From positions 1 through 36,572 of the forward strand of contig JBKQNY010000162.1 in assembly GCA_052145775.1 (NCBI GenBank): a DNA stretch of 36,572 nucleotides, read 5' to 3'. The stretch comes from CAVYPR01 sp052145775 (GTDB lineage: Bacteria > Actinomycetota > Acidimicrobiia > Acidimicrobiales > RAAP-2). Positions 16,233-23,699 of this stretch are shown here, piece after piece; position 1 is the stretch's first letter; the number at the start of each line of letters is the position of its first letter. The position numbers and the translations under genes were made by a program. The notes beneath the pieces were generated by a model. It saw nothing but the letters and a program-made list of their open reading frames with translations, made no database searches and was not told the DNA's origin.

Positions 16233-16881
16233 GCTCGGCCAGGTCGCCGTCGACGAAGACCGAGACCGGGTCCGAGCTCCGCCAGCTCCCCGACTCCTCC
16301 CGGATGAGCGCCGTGCGCACCGGGATGCCGGCCACGGGCAGGCCCGGGGGGGCCAGGGCCACCGAGCGGTGGAGCTTCTCGCCGTGGGCGTCCTGCCCGA
16401 CGTCGCCCAGGTGGGGCACGACGGCCATCCCCTCCACCAGGCCGAGGCCGACCGTGAGCGCCCCGCCCCGGGGGTCGACCATCGGGTCGGTGAGGGCCAT
16501 CGCCCCGCCGCCGGACCCGGCCACCACCGCCCCCGACGCCCACGCCTCCTTGAGGGCCTCGAACACGGCTGAGCCCTTCAGCACCGAGCGCAGGTGGAGG
16601 GCCGAGCCCCCCGAGAGGTAGATGAAGCGGGCCCGGCGCACCACCGCGGCCGCCCCCGGGTCCTCGGCGTCGGCCCGGCCGAGCACCATGAGCCCCTCGA
16701 CCGCCGCACCCAGGCCGGCGAACCACTCGGCCGCGACCAGGCACCGTCGCTCGGGGTGCTCGTAGGCGGCGGCGGTCGGCAGCACGACGACCTCGGTGCC
16801 GCCGGAGGCCTCGAGGAGCTCCGCGTCGAAGCCGCAGCCATCGGTCCACTCGGACCCGCCCACCAGCGCCAGCAGTCCCAC
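16216..16881 (-). CDS. Peptidase S51/cyanophycinase-like protein with altered nucleophile motif
   Basis: 221 aa, class I glutamine amidotransferase-like fold of the S51 (dipeptidase E/cyanophycinase) type. It has LLALVGGSEW at the N-terminus, EVVVLPTAAAYEHP, the family strand FIYLSGGSALHLRSVL, and the expected nucleophile elbow region VVAGSGGGAMALTDPM. Family members have G-T/S-S-A-G-A there with the middle Ser as nucleophile; here that position is Gly124 and a Ser lies one residue earlier (123). It may therefore be catalytically altered or inactive. Start: the GTG at 16881 has AGGA 7 nt upstream; another GTG at 16887 would be only 1 nt from that SD. It follows the ABC-F gene closely on the same strand and is probably cotranscribed. 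Confidence 0.75.
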   Translation of the reverse strand: MGLLALVGGSEWTDGCGFDAELLEASGGTEVVVLPTAAAYEHPERRCLVAAEWFAGLGAAVEGLMVLGRADAEDPGAAAVVRRARFIYLSGGSALHLRSVLKGSAVFEALKEAWASGAVVAGSGGGAMALTDPMVDPRGGALTVGLGLVEGMAVVPHLGDVGQDAHGEKLHRSVALAPPGLPVAGIPVRTALIREESGSWRSSDPVSVFVDGDLAELSALR

Positions 16882-16890
16882 GCCCACTTC

Positions 16891-18489
16891 CTAGCGCAGT
16901 GCCACGTCGTCGAGGTACTCCTCGCGCCAGAAGTCGTAGCGCTCGGCGGGGAGGGCCAGGGCGTGGGTGGGGTCGAGGGCCTCGACGAACGAACGGTCGT
17001 GGCTCACCACCACGATCGTCCCGGGCCAGCCGGCGAGCATCCTCCCCACGGCGTCGATCGACTGGGGGTCGAGGTTGTTGGTCGGCTCGTCCAAGACGAG
17101 CAGATTGGCCCGGCCGGCGGCCAGCATGGCCAGGCCGAGCTTGGCCCGCTCGCCGCCCGAGAGCGTGGCCGGCATCTGGTCGGCCGCCTTCGAAGGCAGG
17201 CCGAAGGAGCCGAGCAGGGCCCGCCGCTCGGCGTCGTTCACCAGCACCGAGTCGTCGATGTTGGCCAGCGCCGTGCGGGTCGGGTCGACCTGCTCGTGTT
17301 CCTGGGCGAAGTAGCCGAGGGTGGTGTTCACCCCGATGGCCACCGCGCCGGCCGTGGGCTCCTGGACCCCGGCCAGGCAGCGCAGGAGGCTCGACTTGCC
17401 CGCCCCGTTGCGGCCGATGACCACGATCCGGTCGCCGCGCCGGGCCCCGAAGGCCACGCACCGCAGTACCTCGAGGTCGCCGTAGCGCACGGCCAGCGCG
17501 GTGACCTCGAGGGGGACCTCGGCCGAGCGGCGGGGGGCGGGCAGACGGAAGGTGCTCTTCTTCTCCCGGGCGAAAACCTGGGTCCGCTGGCCCTCCAGCC
17601 GCTCGACCCGCTTGTCCAGGGACTTGGCGATGCGGGCCCGGCGGACGGTGCTGCCCCGCATCGAGTCGGCCAGGGTGCTGAGCCGCTTGATCTCGCGGCC
17701 CTCAAGGGTGGACGCTCGCTCGCGGGCGGTCTGGTCGGCGGCCAGCTGGGTGCGGTAGCTGGAGTAGGTGCCCTTGTACTCGTGGAGCCGGGCGTCGGCC
17801 AGGTGCAGGACCTTGGTGATGGAGCGGTCCAGCAACTTGAGGTCGTGGGAGATGAGCAGGAGGCTCCCGCCGAACGCCGCCAGCTCGTCCATCAGCCACT
17901 GCTTGGCCGCCAGGTCCAGGTGGTTAGTGGGCTCGTCGAGGATCATGGCGTCGGGGGCCTGGAACAGGATGCGCACCAGGTCGACGCGGCGGCGCTGGCC
18001 GCCCGACAGCTGCTCGATGTCGTCGAGCAGGACGTCCTCGGGCAGGCCGAGCCCCGCGGCCAGCCGGGCCATCACCGACTCGGCCTCGTAGCCGCCGTTG
18101 CGGCGGTACTGCTCTTCGAGGTCGCTGAAGTGACCCACGTTCTCCACGGTGGGGTCCTTGGACATCTGCCGGCGGGCCTGGTCCAAGGCGTCGTCGAGCA
18201 CGTCGAGCCCGCGGGCCGACAGGACGTGGGAGAAGCCGCTCGGCTCCAGGCCCAGCCCTCGGGGGGCCGGCACCTGCGGCAGGTAGCCGAAGGTGCCGCT
18301 GATCCGCACGTTGCCCTCGAACCGCAGCTGGGGCCCGGCCTCGCCCACCAGCACCGAGACGAACGACGACTTGCCCGCCCCGTTGCGGCCCACCAGGCCC
18401 ACCTTCTCGCCGGCGCCCACGACGAACGAGGCGTCCTCCAAGAGGACCCGCTGGCCGATCTCAAGGCGGAGCGCTGAACCGACGATCAC
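16891..18489 (-). CDS. ABC-F family ATP-binding protein
   Basis: 532 aa, two tandem ABC ATPase domains and no membrane segments, so an ABC-F translation factor-like protein rather than a transporter. Domain 1: GRNGAGKSS (about 34-42), LSGGQRRRVDLVRILF, ILDEPTNHLD. The interdomain linker (about 240-310) is charged and helical (KSLDKRVERLEGQ). Domain 2: GRNGAGKSS, LSGGERAKLGLAMLA, VLDEPTNNLD. Both Walker B glutamates are present. ABC-F members act at the ribosomal E site (EttA-like) or protect ribosomes from antibiotics; the subgroup cannot be decided by eye. The GTG at 18489 has TAGCGT 6 nt upstream and no SD (leaderless type), and the gene is divergent from the hydroxybutyryl-CoA dehydrogenase gene. 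Confidence 0.93.
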   Translation of the reverse strand: MIVGSALRLEIGQRVLLEDASFVVGAGEKVGLVGRNGAGKSSFVSVLVGEAGPQLRFEGNVRISGTFGYLPQVPAPRGLGLEPSGFSHVLSARGLDVLDDALDQARRQMSKDPTVENVGHFSDLEEQYRRNGGYEAESVMARLAAGLGLPEDVLLDDIEQLSGGQRRRVDLVRILFQAPDAMILDEPTNHLDLAAKQWLMDELAAFGGSLLLISHDLKLLDRSITKVLHLADARLHEYKGTYSSYRTQLAADQTARERASTLEGREIKRLSTLADSMRGSTVRRARIAKSLDKRVERLEGQRTQVFAREKKSTFRLPAPRRSAEVPLEVTALAVRYGDLEVLRCVAFGARRGDRIVVIGRNGAGKSSLLRCLAGVQEPTAGAVAIGVNTTLGYFAQEHEQVDPTRTALANIDDSVLVNDAERRALLGSFGLPSKAADQMPATLSGGERAKLGLAMLAAGRANLLVLDEPTNNLDPQSIDAVGRMLAGWPGTIVVVSHDRSFVEALDPTHALALPAERYDFWREEYLDDVALR

Positions 18490-18495
18490 CGCCTC

Positions 18496-18501
18496 ACGCT
18501 A
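18496..18501 (-). promoter_or_regulatory. -10 element TAGCGT for the ABC-F gene (leaderless)
   Basis: Minus-strand TAGCGT ends 6 nt before the GTG at 18489. It is arranged almost symmetrically with the divergent TAGGAT at 18529-18534 for the next gene. Confidence 0.45.
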
Positions 18502-18528
18502 CCCACCGGGGGACTCGTTACCCGTTGG

Positions 18529-18534
18529 TAGGAT
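18529..18534 (+). promoter_or_regulatory. -10 element TAGGAT for the hbd-ecm transcript (leaderless)
   Basis: TAGGAT ends 6 nt before the ATG at 18541 with no Shine-Dalgarno between them, so transcription would begin at or next to the start codon. Confidence 0.5.
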
Positions 18535-18540
18535 CGCCCG

Positions 18541-19392
18541 ATGGCAATCTCCCAGGTGGGCATCGTCGGGTCGGGGATCATGGGCACGGGCATCGCCGAA
18601 GTGGCGGCGGCCGGCGGCCACGACGTGGTGCTGCGCAGCCGCAGCCAGTCGTCGGCCGACGGCATGCTGGCCGCGCTGGAGAAGTCCCTCAACCGCCAGG
18701 TGGAGAAGGAGAAGCGCACCGAGGCCGAACGGGACGAGATCCTCGGGCGGGTGAGCGCCACCACCGACCTCGAGCGACTGGCGGAGTCCGACATCGTCAT
18801 CGAGTCGGTGGTGGAGGACCTGGCCGTCAAGAAGCACCTCTTCACCGACCTCGACCGGGTGTGCGCCGAGCGGACCATCATCGCCACCAACACCTCCACC
18901 CTGCCGGTGGTGGAGCTGGCCATGGAGACCGGCCGCCCCGACCGGGTCTGCGGCATCCACTTCTTCAACCCGGCTCCGGCCATGTCCCTGGTCGAGGTGG
19001 TCCGGCCCATCACGGCCTCCGACGAGACGGTGGCCGCGGCCGAGGCCTTCGCCGAGGCCTGCGGCAAGGAGCCGGTGGTGGTGAAGGACCAGGCCGGCTT
19101 CATCGTGAACGCGCTCCTCTTCCCCTACCTCAACAACGCCGTCCGGCTCCTCGAGCAGGGGGTAGCCGACAAGGACGGCATCGACGCCGCCATGAAGGGC
19201 GGCTGCGGGTTCCCCATGGGCCCCTTCGCCCTCTTGGACCTGGTGGGGCTGGACACCTCGCTGGCCATCCTCGACGCCCTCTACCAGGAGTTCCGCGAGC
19301 CAAACTACGCGGCGGTGCCCCTCCTGCGCCGCATGGTGGCGGCCGAGACCCTGGGACGCAAGTCGGGCCGAGGGTTCTACGATTACCGGTAA
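18541..19392 (+). CDS. hbdA: 3-hydroxybutyryl-CoA dehydrogenase
   Basis: 283 aa, single-domain-pair 3-hydroxyacyl-CoA dehydrogenase. It interconverts acetoacetyl-CoA and 3-hydroxybutyryl-CoA with NAD(P)H. The NAD-binding motif is VGIVGSGIMGTGIAE (6-20); the catalytic region is GIHFFNPAPAMSLVEVV with His and the paired Glu; the C-terminal helical domain has DQAGFIVNALLFPYLNNAVRLLEQG and GRKSGRGFYDY. It forms a TAATG 1-nt overlap with the ethylmalonyl-CoA mutase gene, so they are cotranslated. With the thiolase at 27824 and Ccr at 26407 it supplies the C4 part of the ethylmalonyl-CoA pathway; a role in beta-oxidation or polyhydroxybutyrate metabolism is also possible. Confidence 0.94.
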   Translation: MAISQVGIVGSGIMGTGIAEVAAAGGHDVVLRSRSQSSADGMLAALEKSLNRQVEKEKRTEAERDEILGRVSATTDLERLAESDIVIESVVEDLAVKKHLFTDLDRVCAERTIIATNTSTLPVVELAMETGRPDRVCGIHFFNPAPAMSLVEVVRPITASDETVAAAEAFAEACGKEPVVVKDQAGFIVNALLFPYLNNAVRLLEQGVADKDGIDAAMKGGCGFPMGPFALLDLVGLDTSLAILDALYQEFREPNYAAVPLLRRMVAAETLGRKSGRGFYDYR

Positions 19393-21356
19393 TGCAGCGG
19401 GACCGGCCGTGGATGATGCGGACGTACTCGGGGCACTCCACGGCCCGTAAGTCCAACGAGCTCTACCGCACCAACCTGGCCCGGGGGCAGACCGGCCTGT
19501 CCATCGCCTTCGACCTCCCCACCCAGACCGGCTACGACCCCGACGCCCCCGAGGCGGCCGGGGAGGTGGGCAAGGTCGGCGTCCCGGTCGTCCACCTCGG
19601 TCACATGCACCAGCTCCTCGACGGCATCCCGGTCGGCGAGATGAACACCTCGATGACCATCAACGCCACCGCGGCCTGGCTCCTCGGCCTGTACCTGGCC
19701 AACGCCGAGGACCACGGGGTGCCCCTCTCGGAACTGGCCGGCACCACCCAGAACGACATCGTGAAGGAGTACCTGTCCCGGGGGACCTTCATCTTCCCGC
19801 CCTCGCCAAGCCTCCGCCTCACCGTCGACACCATCGCGTACACGGTCCGCCACGTCCCGCGCTGGAACCCGGTGAACGTTTGCAGCTACCACCTCCAAGA
19901 AGCGGGGGCCACGCCGGTGCAGGAGGTCGCCTACGCCCTGGCCACGGCCATCGGCATCGTCGACGCCGTGGCCGCCTCGGGCAAGGTGGACCCAGGCGAC
20001 TTGCCGACCGTGGTCGGCCGGATCAGCTTCTTCGTCAACTCCGGGGTCCGCTTCGTCGAGGAGACCTGCAAGATGCGGGCCTTCACCGCCATGTGGGACC
20101 GGATCTGCCTCGAGCGCTGGGGCGTGGAGGACGAGAAGCTCCGGCGCTTCCGTTACGGCGTGCAGGTGAACTCCCTCGGCCTGACCGAGCAGCAGCCCGA
20201 GAACAACATCCAGCGCATCGTGCTCGAGACCCTCGGGGTGACCCTCTCGGCCTCGGCCCGGGCCCGCGCCATCCAGCTCCCGGCGTGGAACGAGGCGCTG
20301 GGCCTGCCCCGGCCCTGGGACCAGCAGTGGTCGCTGCGCATCCAGCAGGTCCTCGCCTACGAGTCCGACCTGCTCGAGTACGAGGACATCTTCGAGGGCT
20401 CGACCGTCATCGCCAACAAGACCGCCGAAATCCAGGAGGCGGCGACCGCCGAGCTCGAGGAGGTCCTGTCCCTGGGCGGCGCCTTCGAGGCCATCAACGA
20501 GCTGAAGACCCGGCTGGTCCGCAGCCAGTCCGAGCGGGTGCGGCGCATCGAGTCGGGCGAGCAGACGGTGGTGGGGGTCAACAGCTTCACCGACTCCGCC
20601 CCCTCGCCGCTCCTCGCCGAGGGCGGCGCCGACTCGATCCTGAAGGTCGACCCGGCGGTCGAGGCCGAGCTGCGCGACGACGTGGCCGACTGGCGCCGGC
20701 GGCGGGAGCCCGGTGCGGTGGCCAGGGCCCTCGACGACCTGCGGCGGGCGGCCGCCGACCCGTCGGCCAACGTCATGGGGCCCACCATCGCCCTGGCCCA
20801 CGCCGGGGGCACCACCGGCGAGTGGGCCGGCGCCCTGCGCGAGGTCTTCGGCGAGTACCGGGCGCCCACTGGCGTCTCGGCCACCCCGGCGCGGCGCGGC
20901 GGCGAGATGGACGCCGTGCTCGAGCGCACCCGGGCCCTGGCCGCGGCCACGGGGAGGCCGCCCCGCCTCCTGGTGGCCAAGCCCGGGCTTGACGGCCACT
21001 CCAACGGCGCCGAGCAGATCGCCGTGGCCGCCCGCGACGCCGGCTTCGACGTCGTCTACCAGGGCATCCGCCTCACGCCCGAGCAGATCGTGGCCGCCGC
21101 CGTCGACGAGGACGTCGACATCGTGGGCCTCTCGATCCTCTCGGGCTCCCACCTCGAGCTGGTCCCCGAGGTGCTCGACCGCCTGCGCGCCGCCGGCTCG
21201 CAGGCGGCGGTGATCGTGGGGGGCATCATCCCCCCCGACGACGCCGAGGTCCTGAGGGGCAAGGGGGTGGCCGCCGTCTACACTCCCAAGGACTTCCGGC
21301 TCGACCGCATCATGCACGAGCTGGTCACCTTGGCCGAGCGCCCCCGGGAGGGCTGA
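19392..21356 (+). CDS. ecm: Ethylmalonyl-CoA mutase (MeaA/Ecm)
   Basis: 654 aa, adenosylcobalamin-dependent acyl-CoA mutase with catalytic and B12 domains in one chain. Ecm converts (2R)-ethylmalonyl-CoA to (2S)-methylsuccinyl-CoA. The sequence follows alphaproteobacterial and streptomycete Ecm/MeaA: RTYSGHSTARKSNELYRTNL at the N-terminus, then FDLPTQTGYD, EMNTSMTINATAAW, QNDIVKEYLSRGT, NVCSYHLQEAGATP, GVQVNSLGLTEQQPENN and LPRPWDQQWSLR. The B12 domain has the base-off motif DGHSNG with His536, and ends GLSILSGS, VGGIIP and YTPKDFRLDRIM. Length fits Ecm (~650-680), shorter than methylmalonyl-CoA mutase (~720-740). No GTPase chaperone (MeaB) is encoded nearby. Distinguishing Ecm from close acyl-CoA mutases is by overall similarity from memory; the presence of ccr in the window supports it. 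Confidence 0.93.
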   Translation: MQRDRPWMMRTYSGHSTARKSNELYRTNLARGQTGLSIAFDLPTQTGYDPDAPEAAGEVGKVGVPVVHLGHMHQLLDGIPVGEMNTSMTINATAAWLLGLYLANAEDHGVPLSELAGTTQNDIVKEYLSRGTFIFPPSPSLRLTVDTIAYTVRHVPRWNPVNVCSYHLQEAGATPVQEVAYALATAIGIVDAVAASGKVDPGDLPTVVGRISFFVNSGVRFVEETCKMRAFTAMWDRICLERWGVEDEKLRRFRYGVQVNSLGLTEQQPENNIQRIVLETLGVTLSASARARAIQLPAWNEALGLPRPWDQQWSLRIQQVLAYESDLLEYEDIFEGSTVIANKTAEIQEAATAELEEVLSLGGAFEAINELKTRLVRSQSERVRRIESGEQTVVGVNSFTDSAPSPLLAEGGADSILKVDPAVEAELRDDVADWRRRREPGAVARALDDLRRAAADPSANVMGPTIALAHAGGTTGEWAGALREVFGEYRAPTGVSATPARRGGEMDAVLERTRALAAATGRPPRLLVAKPGLDGHSNGAEQIAVAARDAGFDVVYQGIRLTPEQIVAAAVDEDVDIVGLSILSGSHLELVPEVLDRLRAAGSQAAVIVGGIIPPDDAEVLRGKGVAAVYTPKDFRLDRIMHELVTLAERPREG

Positions 21357-21358
21357 CC

Positions 21359-22999
21359 ATGGACACCGTCATCCGCGGCGGCACGGTGGTCGACGGCACC
21401 GGCGCACCGGGCCGGCGGGCCGACGTGGGGATCGAAGGCGGCCGCATCGTCGCCGTGGACGACCGGCTCCACGGCGACGTGGAGCTCGACGCCTCGGGCC
21501 AGGTGGTCTGCCCGGGCTTCATCGACATCCACACCCACTATGACGCGCAGGTCTTCTGGGACCCCCGGCTCACCCCGTCCTCCTTCCACGGGGTCACCTC
21601 GGTCATCGCCGGCAACACAGGGTTCTCCATCGCCCCCATCACCGCCGACGGGGTCGAGCTCATGGCCCGGACCCTCCAGCACGTCGAGGACATGAGCTTC
21701 GACACCCTCTCTGCCGGTGTGCCGTGGGGCGAATTCGAGACCTTCGGGGAGTACATGGCGGCGGTGGGGGCGCGCGGGACCGCCCTCAACTACGGCTGCT
21801 ACGTCGGCCACACCGCGGTGCGGCTCTACGTGATGGGCCCCGACGCCTACGAACGCGAGGCCACCGACGACGAGATCGCCCGGATGCAGGCCGCGGTGGC
21901 CGAGGCCCTCGACGGCGGGGCCATCGGCTTCGCCACCAGCGCCTCGCCGACCCACAACGGCGACCACGGCCGGCCGGTCCCCTCCCGGGTGGGCGACCTC
22001 GCTGAGCTGCGGGCCCTGCTCGAGCCGCTCCGCCGGGCCGGCCGGGGGGTGGTGGCCCTCCTCCCCGGGGGGGTGCTGCGCGACGAGGAGGTCTTCGAGC
22101 TCCAGCGCCAGGTGGGCCGGCCGGTCACGTGGACCGCGCTGTTGACGGTGAAGGGCTACCCGTACCACCTGAAGGTGGTCGAGCGGAACGACGAGGCGAG
22201 GTCCCGCGGCGTCGAGGTCTGGCCCCAGGTCTCCTGCCGGCCGCTGGTCTTCCAGATGAACATGGCCGACCCCTTCACCCTCAACACCCGGCCCTGCTTC
22301 GCCGCCCTGGTGGACGGGCCGGTCTCGGCGCGACTCGCCGCCTACCGCGACCCCGCCTGGAGGGCCAACGCGCTGGAGGAGATCGGCAAGGGGCTGCCGT
22401 TCAACTGGGCCCAGGTCTCGGTGGCCGAGTCCCCCTCCCACCCCGAGCTGGAGGGGAAGCCGGTCATCGAGCTGGCCGCCGAACGCGGCGTGAGCCCCCT
22501 CGACGTGGTGCTGGACGTCTCGCTCGAGGACGACCTGGCCACCCGCTTCTGGTCGGTCCTGGCCAACGACGACCCCGAGGGGATCGCCTGGCTGCTGCCC
22601 CGGGACAACGTGCTGCTGGGGCTGGCCGACTCGGGGGCCCATGTCTCCCAGCTCTGCGACGCCTGCTTCTCCACCGACCTGCTCGGCAACTGGGTCCGCG
22701 GCCGGGGGGTCATGCCGCTGGAGCGGGCGATCCACAAGCTGACCGCCGAGCCGGCCGCCGTGTTCGGCCTCGACGACCGCGGGACGGTGGCCGTCGGCAA
22801 GGCCGCCGACCTCTGCGTCTTCGACCCCGACACGGTGGCGCCGGGTCCGCTGCGTCGCCTGCGCGACTTCCCGGCTGACGGCGAGCGGCTGACCGCCGAC
22901 GCCCCGGTCGGGGTGACCCACACCCTGGTGAACGGGGTGCCCATCCGCGTGGACGGCGCATCGTGCGAGGATGCCCGACCCGGGGCGCTCCTGTCATAG
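21359..22999 (+). CDS. D-aminoacylase-like amidohydrolase, metal site altered
   Basis: 546 aa, amidohydrolase superfamily, N-acyl-D-amino-acid deacylase branch. Visible: IRGGTVVDGTGAPG, GFIDIHTHYDAQ (His58, His60), VTSVIAGNTGFSIAP, YVGHTAVRLYVMG, GGAIGFATS, GLADSGAHVSQ (Asp424) and the C-terminal composite beta-sandwich (GTVAVGKAADLCVFDPD, THTLVNGVPI). In characterised D-aminoacylase the tightly bound zinc uses a Cys in GNCG and two later His; here the Cys is Thr87 and I do not see the two His in the corresponding segments (about 230-265). Substrate is therefore uncertain. It starts 2 nt after the ecm stop, so it is the third gene of that transcript, though a link to the ethylmalonyl-CoA pathway is not obvious. 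Confidence 0.85.
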   Translation: MDTVIRGGTVVDGTGAPGRRADVGIEGGRIVAVDDRLHGDVELDASGQVVCPGFIDIHTHYDAQVFWDPRLTPSSFHGVTSVIAGNTGFSIAPITADGVELMARTLQHVEDMSFDTLSAGVPWGEFETFGEYMAAVGARGTALNYGCYVGHTAVRLYVMGPDAYEREATDDEIARMQAAVAEALDGGAIGFATSASPTHNGDHGRPVPSRVGDLAELRALLEPLRRAGRGVVALLPGGVLRDEEVFELQRQVGRPVTWTALLTVKGYPYHLKVVERNDEARSRGVEVWPQVSCRPLVFQMNMADPFTLNTRPCFAALVDGPVSARLAAYRDPAWRANALEEIGKGLPFNWAQVSVAESPSHPELEGKPVIELAAERGVSPLDVVLDVSLEDDLATRFWSVLANDDPEGIAWLLPRDNVLLGLADSGAHVSQLCDACFSTDLLGNWVRGRGVMPLERAIHKLTAEPAAVFGLDDRGTVAVGKAADLCVFDPDTVAPGPLRRLRDFPADGERLTADAPVGVTHTLVNGVPIRVDGASCEDARPGALLS

Positions 23000-23121
23000 C
23001 GTCGCAGCGGCCGGCACCGGGTTCGGTCCCCCGACACCGTGCCCGACATCGATCCACGGGCGTGGGCGGCGTCCTTCGCATCACCAGGAGACGGCGGGGC
23101 CACGCGTCGAGCAGACGTGCC

Positions 23122-23136
23122 GGGGCGTCTCGCCCC
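23122..23136. terminator. Possible hairpin between convergent genes
   Basis: GGGGCG (23122-23127), 3-nt loop, CGCCCC (23131-23136) inside the 187-bp gap between the amidohydrolase stop and the zincin stop. Nothing else recognisable was seen in this gap. There is no T-tract, and GC-rich hairpins are frequent by chance here. Confidence 0.25.
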
Positions 23137-23186
23137 TGCCACCGGCGGGTGCCCCGGGTGTCAGCGCCACGGCGGCCGCCGGCCGG

Positions 23187-23528
23187 CTACCAGCCGAGCT
23201 CGCGCAGCCTCGGGTCGCTGATCCCGAAGTGGTGACCCACCTCGTGGACGACGGTCCGGCGGACCTGCTCGCGAACCTCGTCGGGGCTGCTGCAGACCGA
23301 GCAGATCGGGACCTGGTAGATGGTGATGCGATCCGGTGCCGCCCCGGCGTAACCCCAGCGCCGGGTGAGGGGCACGCCCTGGTAGAGGCCGAGCACGTTG
23401 CGGGCCGGGCCGATGTCCTCGACCATCACCGCCACGTTGTCCATCTTCTCGGCCAGCTCGGAGGGGAGGGAGTCGAGGGCGTCGGCCACGAGCTGCTCGA
23501 ACTCCTCCCGGCTGACCTCGACGGTCAC
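23187..23528 (-). CDS. Minimal zincin-like metallopeptidase
   Basis: 113 aa, single small catalytic domain of the possible metallopeptidase family often found in Actinomycetota (DUF1025/MTVEV-type). The zinc motif is VVHEVGHHFGISDPRL: His95, Glu96, His99 and Asp105, i.e. HExxHxxGxxD. N-terminal strand-helix MTVEVSREEFEQLVADALDSLP and LGLYQGVPLTRRWGY are typical of the family. The GTG start at 23528 is 3 nt after the stop of the epsilon-like gene, so it is probably cotranslated with it and pccB. Substrate unknown. It converges with the amidohydrolase gene. Confidence 0.85.
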   Translation of the reverse strand: MTVEVSREEFEQLVADALDSLPSELAEKMDNVAVMVEDIGPARNVLGLYQGVPLTRRWGYAGAAPDRITIYQVPICSVCSSPDEVREQVRRTVVHEVGHHFGISDPRLRELGW

Positions 23529-23531
23529 TGG

Positions 23532-23699
23532 CTAGGGCCGGGCTCGGCCCGCCGCAGTGGGACGGTGCCACCACCGGCCGCTGAACCGCCAGGTGTCGTG
23601 GGCGGCGTCGGGTGTCCCGCCCACGGCGGCGGGCCGCGGCCACACGGCGTCGACGGCCGCAGCGACCAGGGCCACCACCTCGGGATCGGGGTCGCTCAC
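23532..23699 (-). CDS. accE: Acyl-CoA carboxylase epsilon-like subunit (55 aa)
   Basis: 55 aa, missed easily because it is short. It starts at a GTG (23699) that overlaps the pccB stop by 4 nt (GTGA). The sequence begins SDPDPEVVALVAAAVDAVWP (helical, as in DEEVAALVAVL of known epsilon subunits), continues with a Pro/Gly-rich stretch, and ends with DTWRFSGRWWHRP, matching the W-x-x-S-x-(R)-W tail typical of actinobacterial AccE/PccE. In streptomycetes and mycobacteria the epsilon subunit enhances assembly of the alpha-beta acyl-CoA carboxylase. Position directly after the beta subunit is the usual place. Homology is by pattern, so the name is probable rather than certain. Confidence 0.78.
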   Translation of the reverse strand: MSDPDPEVVALVAAAVDAVWPRPAAVGGTPDAAHDTWRFSGRWWHRPTAAGRARP

